Assembly: GCF_003473545.1 (NCBI RefSeq)
Contig: NZ_QUCM01000006.1
Location: forward strand, 124,001-188,000
Direction of reading: 5' to 3'
DNA from: Clostridium sp. AM22-11AC
GTDB taxonomy: Bacteria; Bacillota; Clostridia; Lachnospirales; Lachnospiraceae
DNA: 64,000 bases
Below, in pieces: positions 25,665 through 34,765 of this stretch. Below the pieces are notes generated by a model. It searched no databases. It saw nothing but the letters and a program-made list of their open reading frames with translations, and had not been told where the DNA came from. Position numbers and translations under genes: made by a program. The number at the start of each line of letters is the position of its first letter. The first letter of the stretch is position 1.

Positions 25665-27308
25665 TCACCAGATGGATCTCATTCCCTTTATATCAATACT
25701 CCATGCACCTGTCTTTTCTTCTACAGGTCTTAAAACTGCTTTTGGAAGATAAAATCTTCTTGTACATGCCTGTTCACCGTCATTGATAAACAGCTCTATG
25801 ATCGCTTTATCTACATATGCAGTTATTTCTTCTACCGGTTGATCTGTCTGTATCTGGCATACAAATGGAAGTGCCTGATCTTTTGCATCTGTATCTTCTT
25901 TTTCAAGAGTAAGTTTTAAAGCAGTTTCACCAATATACAGATTTACCTTTCCTGCCGGTGATCCAGCCAGAGAAAGAACTGTACTTTCCTTTATTTCTTT
26001 TGTCTTTCTCATTGAAAGGAAATACGGCCCGTTTTCTGCTTTTTCTGTAAAAAGTTCCTGGATCTGTGGGATTACCTGTGAGTATAGTTTTCCATTTTTT
26101 ACTGCTAATTTTCTCGGAAGACTTAAGCTGCCGTTGGCACTTCCCGGCTGTGCTATATGCTGCCCCAGCCTGTGACAGTTCCATCCGGCACTTATACGCT
26201 CTCCTTCCACTTCAAAGCTTTGCGGAGCATAATAATCTTTTCCTTCATCTAATAGACCCTTGTTTTCCGGATCAAATTTTCCATCTTTATAAGTTCCTGT
26301 ATACCATACTACATCTCGTCCATCTTTACGCCCGTCTGCATAAATATAACTGACGATCAAAACCCATGTTCCATCTAAATAGAAGAAATCCGGACACTCT
26401 GCAATACCGTACTGGGGATCTGTTTCCCCATATAAGATCCCGGCATATTTCCAGCTTTTAAGATCATCTGATTCATAACGGAATACTGCCGGACGGTCAT
26501 AACAGCTACCTGCAATGATCATATTCCACTTATCCTCTATCTGAACAACCTTAGGATCCCTGAAATGCCAGGTAACACCTTCTGGTGTTCCCCACACAGC
26601 ACATTCTTCATGAGTAAAATGAACGCCGTCCTTGCTTTGTTTTGTTACCTGCCACTGTCTTTGCCAGCTGCGGTCTGTTTTTCCGAAATGCCTGGTGTAA
26701 AATAAATGCATCACATCTTTTTCGATCACTGCACTTCCAGAAAAAGCTCCGCCCCTGTATTCTCCTTCGCAGCCATTTAACTCGATCTGCGGATAAGCTG
26801 CAACCGGCTGATGTACCCAGTGAAGAAGATCTTTACTCACTGCATGGCCCCAGTGCATATTTCCCCATTCCTGACCATTAGGGTTGTACTGATAAAACAG
26901 GTGATAATATCCCTTAAACCAGCAAAGACCGTTTGGATCATTCATCCAGTTTTTATAAGGAGAAAAATGGAAAGTATTTCTGTAATCCTGCGTCAGCGCA
27001 TCTTTTAAATTATCTTTTGTATAAAAATACGCCTTATCTTTAAATTCTATAAATCTTACTCCCTGCTCCAGCACACAATCAGGGCAGTAAGAATAGGCTA
27101 AAGAAACCTCCAGTTCACTGATCTCCACCTCATATTCCTGCTCTTTTTCCCAGATAAATAAAAAAGTTTCAAAACCGGAAAATTTGTAATATGCTTCCTC
27201 TGACAACTGTCCTTTGTGGAAGATGCGAACACAGCCTGGCTGCTCCCCTGTTCTTCTTCCTGTAATATTAATTCTGGTACTGTTTCCGGAATCGATCTTA
27301 TATCTCAC
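25665..27308 (-). CDS. GH32 beta-fructosidase (sucrose/fructan hydrolase)
   Basis: A 547-residue glycoside hydrolase family 32 enzyme. The catalytic nucleophile is Asp124 in WMNDPNG, the transition-state Asp is in FRDPKV, and the acid/base Glu is in AECPDF. The five-bladed propeller (~110-420) is followed by a beta-sandwich. An unusual ~100-residue N-terminal extension may be another beta domain. There is no signal peptide, so it acts in the cytoplasm on imported sucrose or fructo-oligosaccharides; phosphorylated substrate is unlikely beside an ABC importer. GTG start with AAAGGAGG upstream. Confidence 0.93.
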   Translation of the reverse strand: MRYKIDSGNSTRINITGRRTGEQPGCVRIFHKGQLSEEAYYKFSGFETFLFIWEKEQEYEVEISELEVSLAYSYCPDCVLEQGVRFIEFKDKAYFYTKDNLKDALTQDYRNTFHFSPYKNWMNDPNGLCWFKGYYHLFYQYNPNGQEWGNMHWGHAVSKDLLHWVHQPVAAYPQIELNGCEGEYRGGAFSGSAVIEKDVMHLFYTRHFGKTDRSWQRQWQVTKQSKDGVHFTHEECAVWGTPEGVTWHFRDPKVVQIEDKWNMIIAGSCYDRPAVFRYESDDLKSWKYAGILYGETDPQYGIAECPDFFYLDGTWVLIVSYIYADGRKDGRDVVWYTGTYKDGKFDPENKGLLDEGKDYYAPQSFEVEGERISAGWNCHRLGQHIAQPGSANGSLSLPRKLAVKNGKLYSQVIPQIQELFTEKAENGPYFLSMRKTKEIKESTVLSLAGSPAGKVNLYIGETALKLTLEKEDTDAKDQALPFVCQIQTDQPVEEITAYVDKAIIELFINDGEQACTRRFYLPKAVLRPVEEKTGAWSIDIKGMRSIW

Positions 27309-27393
27309 AATACTCCTCCTTTACAAATGCCCTTTACCAGAATGGGATGTCTTCTTTTTAGAAGGCATCCCATTTACTGCTATTTCATACTTG

Positions 27394-28728
27394 CTATTTT
27401 ATAGAATCCTTCACTCTTGCATATTCATCATCTACATAAGATGCCACTGCATCCAGAGATTCCTTTGCGTCAGAACCGGTAAAAATATCTAACATTGCCT
27501 CTGCAAACTTGGAAGTCAATACAGTATAAACTGGTGTCTTTGGTCTTGGAACAGCCGCCTCAAAAAGCTGCTCTTTTGCAAGACTGTATGGATATTCATC
27601 CCACTGGGTATTATTTTCATAAGCAGACTTTCTTGCAGGCGGATATCCTCCTACCTCACCGTAAAGTCTGGTAGATTCAGAATTAGTCATGAATTCCAGT
27701 GCCACATAAGCTGCATCCGGATCCTTGCAGTCTTTAGAAATTCCCAATGTCCAGCTTCCGCAGTTGGAAACTACATGATCGCCTGTTTTTGGCAGATAGG
27801 TTGCTCCCCAATGCAGATCCGGGAAATCATCAAACTGAACGACCTGATTGATGTTTCCGGCGATCCACATAGCTGCCTTCTGATCCTGGAATTCAGTAGG
27901 TGTAGGATCAATATTGGCAAGCTTGTCATCAAAGAATTTCTGAAGCTTAACAGCAGTCTCCACACTCTTTTCACTGTTGATGTAGCCATCTGCCTTTGAA
28001 CCATCTTCACTGACTAACGGTGCACCTGCTGAATCAAATAATGGGGATAAACCGTAGATCAGGCCTTCGCCCTTATTCATGATGATCTTAATACCTACCA
28101 TTTCAGGAGTGGAAACTTCTTTTGCCATTTCATACACTTCATCCAGTGTGTAAGCATCATCAATTCCTTCCGGAATACGGAAGCCATGTTCCTCAAATAC
28201 ATCTTTGTTGTAATAGAACAGGCTGACTGCTTCATTGAAGCTGACTGTATACATGTCATTCTGGTATGTATTCTGTAATACTGTTGACGGAAGCATGTCG
28301 TTTTTGCTTTCCTCTGATACATAGCTGGTGATCGGAACAATAATTCCGTTTGCTGCATAGTTAGAAACATTTGGACCGTCTAAAGAAAGAAGATCCGGAA
28401 GTATCCCTGCTGCAGCTGCTGAGTTTACCTTATCCTCATAAGCATAAGAAGAACCTCTTGGAATATACTCAATGGTCAGATGATATTTCCCTTCATATTC
28501 CTTGTTAAAATCTTCTACTCTCTGGTCAAAAGCAGGTATCATGGTCTTATTTTCCTGATACCACATAGTGATCTCCTTTACCCCATCAGCAGAAGCCCCA
28601 TCTTTACTTCCACCTGCATTTTCCGCCTTGGCAGTTGTTTCTCCCCCATTCTGTGAAGAGCATCCGGTCACGCTTGCCATAGCAAGAGCCGCTGCTGACA
28701 TCATGATCACCCAATTTCTTTTTTTCAT
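27394..28728 (-). CDS. Sugar-binding lipoprotein of the ABC transporter
   Basis: A 444-residue family 1 solute-binding protein. The start at 28728 (MKKRNWVIMM) has AGGAG 8 nt upstream; a signal ends in the lipobox SVTGC, followed by a Gly/Asp-rich linker. Typical segments are ITMWYQENKTMIPAFDQRVE near the N-terminus and PDAAYVALEFMTNSES near the C-terminus. First gene of the operon, divergent from the two-component genes that probably control it. Substrate inferred from the GH32 neighbour: fructo-oligosaccharides or sucrose. Confidence 0.93.
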   Translation of the reverse strand: MKKRNWVIMMSAAALAMASVTGCSSQNGGETTAKAENAGGSKDGASADGVKEITMWYQENKTMIPAFDQRVEDFNKEYEGKYHLTIEYIPRGSSYAYEDKVNSAAAAGILPDLLSLDGPNVSNYAANGIIVPITSYVSEESKNDMLPSTVLQNTYQNDMYTVSFNEAVSLFYYNKDVFEEHGFRIPEGIDDAYTLDEVYEMAKEVSTPEMVGIKIIMNKGEGLIYGLSPLFDSAGAPLVSEDGSKADGYINSEKSVETAVKLQKFFDDKLANIDPTPTEFQDQKAAMWIAGNINQVVQFDDFPDLHWGATYLPKTGDHVVSNCGSWTLGISKDCKDPDAAYVALEFMTNSESTRLYGEVGGYPPARKSAYENNTQWDEYPYSLAKEQLFEAAVPRPKTPVYTVLTSKFAEAMLDIFTGSDAKESLDAVASYVDDEYARVKDSIK

Positions 28729-28823
28729 AACTTCTTCTCCTTCCTGTTTTCCTTTCGTTTTTGCTTTTTTTACTTCGTTTTTTGCTTTTATTTGCTTCAT
28801 TTCTGATGACTTTATGGTATCAT

Positions 28824-28863
28824 ATCCATGGATTTAAAAACAATATAAAGAATCTGATATAAT
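28824..28863. promoter_or_regulatory. Divergent control region of the fructan locus
   Basis: Between the binding-protein gene and the kinase gene lie a perfect palindrome ATCCATGGAT (28824-28833) and a plus-strand TATAAT (28858-28863) with a poor -35 (TTAAAA, 18-nt spacer). The palindrome is a candidate operator; direct AraC-type repeats were not clear. Confidence 0.35.
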
Positions 28864-28964
28864 ATGGGTAATATGACACGTTATGAAAAACCTGCATACT
28901 TTTTTTCTTGTTTGTGCTATTCTTAAACTGGAAATTTTCTATGACTATGACAGGAGGACATAAA

Positions 28965-30704
28965 ATGAAAAACCGCAAGATCCAGGAACAGCTTTTAATC
29001 TGGTTTCTTATTTTTACTGTGATACCGCTTTCTGTGATCTCCTTCTGGTGTTATCTGTTAGCTTCCCGGATTATCAACCAGAAATCCAGTTCCTATGCAG
29101 CAGAATCCATCCAGCAGTTGTCTGACAACCTGGATCAGTTATTAGTACAGATTGAAAATACCTCTCTTTCCATTTCTTATAATAACTATATCCAGAATGC
29201 ACTGGAAAATCTGTCAAACGGCCAGTCTATCAGCCGGGTGGACAGCTATCAGCTGGAAAAAAATATGATCCTTACATATGACTATGCATCCATGCGGGAT
29301 ATTACCATCCGCCCCGCTGCTTCATTTAAAGACAATAATACCCTTTTTCGTGTACCTGCCAGGCTGGATCCGGATACAGAGGATCTATTTTACCCAGCTT
29401 CTGACCTGACTGATATATCCTCAATTACCTGGCGCAGTGATACCGGGCAACAGATCATCCAGATGATACGGCCCATTGAAAGTACCAGGAATTTTCATCA
29501 TATGGGCACCTTATATATTTCTCTCTACAGCAGCTATATTGACAATCTGGTAAAGAATATCCATTTTGATGAGAAAGGATTTGCCCTTATCTTAGATTCC
29601 AAAAACCAGCCTATTAATATCAAAGAAGTGGATCCTTCTTTCCTTACAGATCTTGATCCTTTTCTTACCGGCACAAATGGATGTTTTAACCGTAAGATCG
29701 GCTCTGTGGATTATGAGTATTTTTATACTACTTCTCCTAAGACCGGCTGGAAATCCCTGGGGATCATTTCAGTTTCTGACCTGCATGCCCAGGTACGAAA
29801 ACTGGCTCTTTCTGTTATTACAGGCGTACTTTTAGTATCTGCTGTGGCAATATTTATTTCCTACAGGCTTTCACGCTCTTTTGCTGAAAAAATCCATACA
29901 GTAACAGCTGCCATGAAAAAAGCCTCAGAAGGCGATTTCTCCGTTAATCTGGCAGAAGGCATTTCAAAAAATGAATTTAACGACTTAAATACCGGTTTTA
30001 ATCACATGATCCAGAAGATCAATTCCCTGATCCAGACTGTATACAAGGCAGAGCTTTTGCGCAAGGAAGCAGAATATGCTTCCCTGCAGGCACAGACGAA
30101 TCCACATTTTCTTTATAATACCTTAGATACCATCTGCTGGCAGGCAAAACTTGCAGGCAACGATGCTATTTTTGATACTACCTATTCTCTGGCCTCTCTC
30201 CTGCGTGCATCTATGGGAAACACTGATCCTTATATAACTGTTTCCCAGGAACTGTCTTATATCCGTGATTATATACAGATACAGAAAGCCCGCTTCAGGG
30301 ATAAAATACAGGCAAATATTGCTGTAGAACCGGCACTTATGCCTGTTATGATCCCCAAACTTATTCTTCAGCCTATTGTGGAAAATGCCTTTATCCATGG
30401 TCTGGAAGAAAAAAATGGAAACGGTACTATAAAAATAAGCGGGATCTTAAATGATGAGGAAGAAACCGTCCTCTTTATGATCCATGATAATGGTGTGGGA
30501 ATGACACGGGCCCAGATAGAAAAGGCCTTAGATCCGCCTCCAGGCACGAAAGGCAGCTTTGGACTTTCCAGTGTCCACAAACGGCTCCAGCTTCTGTATG
30601 GAACGGATTTTGGCTTAAAGATCCTGTCTGATCCAGGAAAAGGAACCACTATTATCATCCGCATGCCTCTTCATGTTGAGAAGGCAGAAAAAGAAAAGCA
30701 GTAA
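28965..30704 (+). CDS. YesM-type sensor histidine kinase
   Basis: A 579-residue membrane kinase. TM1 ~8-30, an extracellular Cache-like domain (~31-278), TM2 ~279-301, a HAMP linker, then a His_kinase domain with TNPHFLYNTLD (phosphorylated His about residue 380) and a HATPase domain with ENAFIHG and DNGVGM. This LytS/YesM class usually senses carbohydrates, directly or through a binding protein, and works with AraC-type regulators. The start at 28965 (MKNRKIQE) has AGGAGG 7 nt upstream. Divergent from the fructan operon; the response regulator follows 19 nt later. Confidence 0.93.
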   Translation: MKNRKIQEQLLIWFLIFTVIPLSVISFWCYLLASRIINQKSSSYAAESIQQLSDNLDQLLVQIENTSLSISYNNYIQNALENLSNGQSISRVDSYQLEKNMILTYDYASMRDITIRPAASFKDNNTLFRVPARLDPDTEDLFYPASDLTDISSITWRSDTGQQIIQMIRPIESTRNFHHMGTLYISLYSSYIDNLVKNIHFDEKGFALILDSKNQPINIKEVDPSFLTDLDPFLTGTNGCFNRKIGSVDYEYFYTTSPKTGWKSLGIISVSDLHAQVRKLALSVITGVLLVSAVAIFISYRLSRSFAEKIHTVTAAMKKASEGDFSVNLAEGISKNEFNDLNTGFNHMIQKINSLIQTVYKAELLRKEAEYASLQAQTNPHFLYNTLDTICWQAKLAGNDAIFDTTYSLASLLRASMGNTDPYITVSQELSYIRDYIQIQKARFRDKIQANIAVEPALMPVMIPKLILQPIVENAFIHGLEEKNGNGTIKISGILNDEEETVLFMIHDNGVGMTRAQIEKALDPPPGTKGSFGLSSVHKRLQLLYGTDFGLKILSDPGKGTTIIIRMPLHVEKAEKEKQ

Positions 30705-30723
30705 AGAATTTGAGGAAATATGT

Positions 30724-32286
30724 ATGTATAAGATAATGATCGCAGACGATGAACCTATCGTACTTGACAGTTTAAAAACATTTCCATGGTCTGATCACCA
30801 GTGTTGTGTGACCTGCTTTGCAGAAAACGGCTTAAATGCACTGCATACTCTGGAATCAGAAAAAGTGGATATTTTGATCAGCGATATACGTATGCCGGGG
30901 ATGAACGGCCTGGAGCTTTCCAAAGCTGTAAAAGAACGATCCCCGGAAACAGAGATCATACTTTTAACCGGCTATGCAGAATTTGAATACGCCAAACAGG
31001 CTTTATCACTTGGAATCCGCCAGTACCTTTTAAAGCCATTCCGATTTGAAGATATTGAATCCGCCCTCCTTTCCTGTATCCATTCCTTAGATAACCTGGA
31101 AAGCAGGCGCAGACAGCAGACATACATCCAGGAAAAGCTTCAGCTCATCTCTCCTCTTCTCACAGAGCAGATCTACCAGGATCTATTAGAGGGACGTATT
31201 GGGGATTATTCAGAAAAAATAGCTGCCTGCAACATTAGGGATGCTCTTTATGTGGTCATTTCCACCCAAAGTGACTTTCCCGGAAGTTCCTTAGATATTG
31301 CCCTCTATGCCCAGATCAAAGAGCTGTTAAATGGAATGGAACCGGAAGTTTATCTTGCCCAGGGCATTGATATTATCAGCTGTATCCTTTGTTTTAATGC
31401 AAAGCATTCCCCTGAATTTTGTGAGGTTGCCTCTTTACACCTGTGCGAAATGCTCCAGAAGACAACGCTGCAGGAACTGGGGTTCCATATTTCTTTTGGC
31501 ATCAGCCTTCCAAGTTCTGATATTTTTATGCTTCATCAGTTAAAAAAGCAATCTGTCCAGGCCCTTAACTGCCGGAGCGCTTTAGGTGGAAATTCCCTGA
31601 TCATGTATTCGGAAATACAGAAAAAACAGGATCATGATATTTTCAATCTGACCATGTATGAAAAGAAAATACAGAAATGTATTGTTCAGAATCAGAAACA
31701 AGAATTACAACAGACCTTCCGGCAGTTTTTTGATGAACTGCTCCAGTCTGCCCACGGTGACTTTTCTTATATTAAAAAAACGCTGATCAATCTTGTTGTG
31801 CTTACATACCGTTTTGCCGAAAGTTATATTAACAGTTCTGAAAATGAATATGATGCTATCGAACATTTATTCCGCTGTGAAAGTATGGAAACACTGTCCA
31901 AAGAATCTCTTTCCCTGTTAGAGTCTCTGATCCAGACAGGATCCAGTTCTTTTGGAGACGGGATTGCAGAACGCATTACTGATTATCTGGAACAGAATCT
32001 GGAGCAGAATGTTTCTCTTGATATGCTGGCCCAGTCTATGAACTACAGCGCCGCTTATCTGTCCCGCCTCATCAAAAAGAATACAGGACAGTCCTTCAGC
32101 GAACTGCTTTTAGACCTGCGTTTAAAAAAATCCATGGAGCTTTTACGGCTTACGGATATGCGGATCAATGATATTGCTGCCAAAGCAGGCTACAACGATG
32201 TAAGCTATTTCATCTCTATTTTTAAAAAGTGTACCGGCGTCACACCTAAGGAGTGGCGCAGCCTGGCAAAGCTGGGGGAGTTATAG
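30724..32286 (+). CDS. YesN-type response regulator, AraC DNA-binding
   Basis: A 520-residue regulator. The N-terminal receiver domain has the acidic pair ADDEP, phospho-Asp in ISDIRMPG (about residue 54) and the Lys in LLKPF. A long middle region (~130-410) follows, and the C-terminal AraC domain has two helix-turn-helices (NVSLDMLAQSMNYSAAYLSR and INDIAAKAGYNDVSYF). The start at 30724 (MYKIMIADD) has GAGGAAA upstream. It probably activates the divergent GH32/ABC operon on sugar sensing (inference). Confidence 0.94.
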   Translation: MYKIMIADDEPIVLDSLKTFPWSDHQCCVTCFAENGLNALHTLESEKVDILISDIRMPGMNGLELSKAVKERSPETEIILLTGYAEFEYAKQALSLGIRQYLLKPFRFEDIESALLSCIHSLDNLESRRRQQTYIQEKLQLISPLLTEQIYQDLLEGRIGDYSEKIAACNIRDALYVVISTQSDFPGSSLDIALYAQIKELLNGMEPEVYLAQGIDIISCILCFNAKHSPEFCEVASLHLCEMLQKTTLQELGFHISFGISLPSSDIFMLHQLKKQSVQALNCRSALGGNSLIMYSEIQKKQDHDIFNLTMYEKKIQKCIVQNQKQELQQTFRQFFDELLQSAHGDFSYIKKTLINLVVLTYRFAESYINSSENEYDAIEHLFRCESMETLSKESLSLLESLIQTGSSSFGDGIAERITDYLEQNLEQNVSLDMLAQSMNYSAAYLSRLIKKNTGQSFSELLLDLRLKKSMELLRLTDMRINDIAAKAGYNDVSYFISIFKKCTGVTPKEWRSLAKLGEL

Positions 32287-32295
32287 AATGTTATT

Positions 32296-32338
32296 AAAAA
32301 ACAGGCGCATCCTGATCTTTCGGATACGCCTGTTTTTT
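32296..32338. terminator. Bidirectional terminator
   Basis: AAAAACAGGCG-ATCC pairs with GGAT-CGCCTGTTTTTT. It separates the plus-strand regulator gene from convergent purA and suits both. Confidence 0.92.
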
Positions 32339-32346
32339 CCGTTCAT

Positions 32347-33621
32347 TTATTTAAGGATAATATCATCACGGCCTGGGCCATTAGATACCATTGTGATCGG
32401 TACTTCAATCTCTTTTTCTACAAACTCAATATACTTACGGCAGTTCTCTGGAAGATCTGCGTAGTTCTTGATTCCGCGGATATCTGTCTTCCAGCCTGGA
32501 AGCTTGGTAAATACCGGTTTAGCCTTTTCAAGCTTTGCAGTAGTTGGGAAGTCTCTGGTCACTTCGCCGTCGATCTCATAGCCAATGCAAACCGGGATCT
32601 CATCTAAGTAGCCAAGTACATCTAATACTGTGAAGGCCACTTCAGTAGCGCCCTGGATACGGCAGCCGTATCTGGTAGCAACTGCATCGAACCAGCCTAC
32701 TCTTCTTGGACGTCCGGTAGTAGCGCCGTACTCGCCGCCGTCACCGCCACGGTTTCTTAACTCTTCTGCTTCATCACCGAAGATCTCGCTGACAAATGCG
32801 CCTGCGCCAACTGCGCTGGAGTATGCCTTAACAACAGTAGTAATATCCTTGATCTCATATGGTGGGATACCTGCGCCGATAGCACCGTAAGCAGCCAGTG
32901 TAGAGGAAGAAGTTACCATTGGGTAAATTCCGTGATCCGGATCCTTTAAGGAACCTAACTGTCCCTCTAACAGGATCTTCTTGCCTTCTTTAATGGCATT
33001 GTGCAGATATGCAGATACGTCACATACATATGGACGGATCATTTCACGGTAGGTTACTAACTCATCGTACAGTTCCTTTGGATCTAACAGAGGTTTGTGG
33101 TACAGATGCTCAAGAAGTACGTTCTTGATCTCGCATACTCTCTCTGTCTTTTCCTTTAACAAATCATCATCAAAGAGTTCGCTTACCTGGAAGCCGATCT
33201 TTGCATATTTATCAGAATAGAATGGAGCAATTCCGGACTTGGTGGAGCCAAAGGACTTACCAGCCAGACGAGCCTCCTCATAAGTATCAAACAGTACATG
33301 GTAAGGCATCAGGATCTGTGCTCTGTCAGAAACCAGGATGTGTGGCTTCGGAACGCCTCTGTCTACGATAGACTGGATCTCCTTGATCAGATATGGGATG
33401 TTTAATGCAACGCCATTTCCAATGATGCTGGTAGTGTGCTGATAGAATACACCAGATGGAAGAAGATGAAGCGCAAATTTACCATAATCATTGATAATGG
33501 TATGACCTGCATTACTTCCGCCCTGGAAACGGATGATAATGTCAGACTCTTTTGCAAGCATATCTGTGATCTTGCCTTTTCCTTCGTCTCCCCAGTTAGC
33601 ACCTACAATTGCTCTAACCAT
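32347..33621 (-). CDS. purA: Adenylosuccinate synthetase
   Basis: A 424-residue GTP-dependent enzyme joining aspartate to IMP, first step to AMP. Signatures are the P-loop VGANWGDEGKGKITD at the N-terminus, the IMP site NAGHTI, and GRPRRVGWFDAV near the C-terminus. AAGGAGG lies 9 nt before the ATG. It is downstream of the LysR gene in the purF-purB-lysR-purA series, but a long AT-rich palindrome upstream suggests independent control. Confidence 0.97.
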   Translation of the reverse strand: MVRAIVGANWGDEGKGKITDMLAKESDIIIRFQGGSNAGHTIINDYGKFALHLLPSGVFYQHTTSIIGNGVALNIPYLIKEIQSIVDRGVPKPHILVSDRAQILMPYHVLFDTYEEARLAGKSFGSTKSGIAPFYSDKYAKIGFQVSELFDDDLLKEKTERVCEIKNVLLEHLYHKPLLDPKELYDELVTYREMIRPYVCDVSAYLHNAIKEGKKILLEGQLGSLKDPDHGIYPMVTSSSTLAAYGAIGAGIPPYEIKDITTVVKAYSSAVGAGAFVSEIFGDEAEELRNRGGDGGEYGATTGRPRRVGWFDAVATRYGCRIQGATEVAFTVLDVLGYLDEIPVCIGYEIDGEVTRDFPTTAKLEKAKPVFTKLPGWKTDIRGIKNYADLPENCRKYIEFVEKEIEVPITMVSNGPGRDDIILK

Positions 33622-33654
33622 ACGTAAATTCCTCCTTGGGGCATAAGCCCAGTA

Positions 33655-33726
33655 TCATAATAAATAATCAATCTTCTTTTACTTTACTATATTATAGGCT
33701 ATAAGTAAAGTGATTATTTATTATGA
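33655..33726. repeat. 72-bp nested AT-rich inverted repeat upstream of purA
   Basis: A perfect 16-bp inverted repeat, TCATAATAAATAATCA (33655-33670) and its complement (33711-33726), encloses a second one, ACTTTACT (33681-33688) / AGTAAAGT (33704-33711). A minus-strand TATAAT (33691-33696) lies at the centre. It may be an operator with the purA promoter inside, or a small insertion. Confidence 0.75.
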
Positions 33727-33773
33727 ATGTCATAATATCAGCTTATGTTATCTGTATCCGCTATCTATTTTTC

Positions 33774-34661
33774 TTATTTCCCTGTAAGCAGTTCCAACAG
33801 GTGCTTTCCCGCCATGGACATTAACCCCGACTCTCCTGTTACCAGACAGATGGAACGGGACGGCATTTTTTCCTTAAAGGAAAGGGCAAATACTTCTCCC
33901 CGCTCTATTGCTTCTTCTGCAAAGCCTTCCATCACGCAGCCAACGCCCATGTTCCGCCTGGCAAACTGTACGATCATATCACTGGTAGCCAGCTCAAATT
34001 CCGGCTTTAATTCAATGCCTTTCTGGGATAAAAACTGATCCATAAACAGGCGGGTGCTGGTATTTTTTTCAAGGAAGATACAGGGAAGATCACAGAGAAT
34101 GGAATAGTCCAGCTCTTTCCCCTGCAATTCTTTAAAGCTGCTTCCTGCAATAAATACATTATCAATCGGCTTTACCTCTGTACTGTGGATAGCTCCATGA
34201 CCTGAAAATGGCGTTGTTACCACACCGAAGTCGATCTTGCCCTCTTCCAGGCAGCGGATGGTCTCCGGAGTCGGCGCATTGGTCACTGTCACCTTGATCT
34301 TCGGATATTCTTTGTGGAACTGCTCCAGATAAGGAAGTAAAAAGAACTGCAGTGTCATGTCACTGGCACCGATCCGCACCTCTCCCATATCCATATCCAG
34401 CATTCTTTTAAGCATCCGTCCGCCTTCTAGCAGCTGTTCTACCCCGCCTTTTACATAATGGTATAACAGTTCTCCTTCTCTTGTAAGGAGCACCCCTTTG
34501 GAAGTACGGGAAAATAATTTTGTTCCCGCCTCTTTTTCCAGCTGACGCACTGCCTGGCTTACTGCCGGCTGGGAAATGCAAAGTCTCTGGGCCGCTGCCG
34601 TAAGGCTGCCTTCCTGACATACATAATAAAATACCTTGTAGTATTCCAGATTGATATTCAT
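33774..34661 (-). CDS. LysR-family transcriptional regulator
   Basis: A 295-residue regulator. The N-terminal winged helix reads YYKVFYYVCQEGSLTAAAQR then LCISQPAVSQAVRQLEKEAG, followed by a linker helix and a two-lobed substrate-binding domain (~90-290). The effector is unknown. It lies between purB and purA in the same direction, but a terminator separates it from purB. The 72-bp palindrome just downstream may be its target or belong to purA. Confidence 0.92.
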   Translation of the reverse strand: MNINLEYYKVFYYVCQEGSLTAAAQRLCISQPAVSQAVRQLEKEAGTKLFSRTSKGVLLTREGELLYHYVKGGVEQLLEGGRMLKRMLDMDMGEVRIGASDMTLQFFLLPYLEQFHKEYPKIKVTVTNAPTPETIRCLEEGKIDFGVVTTPFSGHGAIHSTEVKPIDNVFIAGSSFKELQGKELDYSILCDLPCIFLEKNTSTRLFMDQFLSQKGIELKPEFELATSDMIVQFARRNMGVGCVMEGFAEEAIERGEVFALSFKEKMPSRSICLVTGESGLMSMAGKHLLELLTGK

Positions 34662-34702
34662 AAAATTCCCCTTGCATAAAGCGCAGGATCCCTGTGCTTA
34701 TT

Positions 34703-34737
34703 AAAAGGGGGCTGAATGCTTTCGCTCCAGCCCCCTT
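34703..34737 (-). terminator. Terminator of purB
   Basis: Minus-strand AAGGGGGCTG pairs with CAGCCCCCTTTT, about 30 nt after the purB stop. Confidence 0.88.
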
Positions 34738-34765
34738 CGTCCATTTATTTCAAATTTGTGATCTT

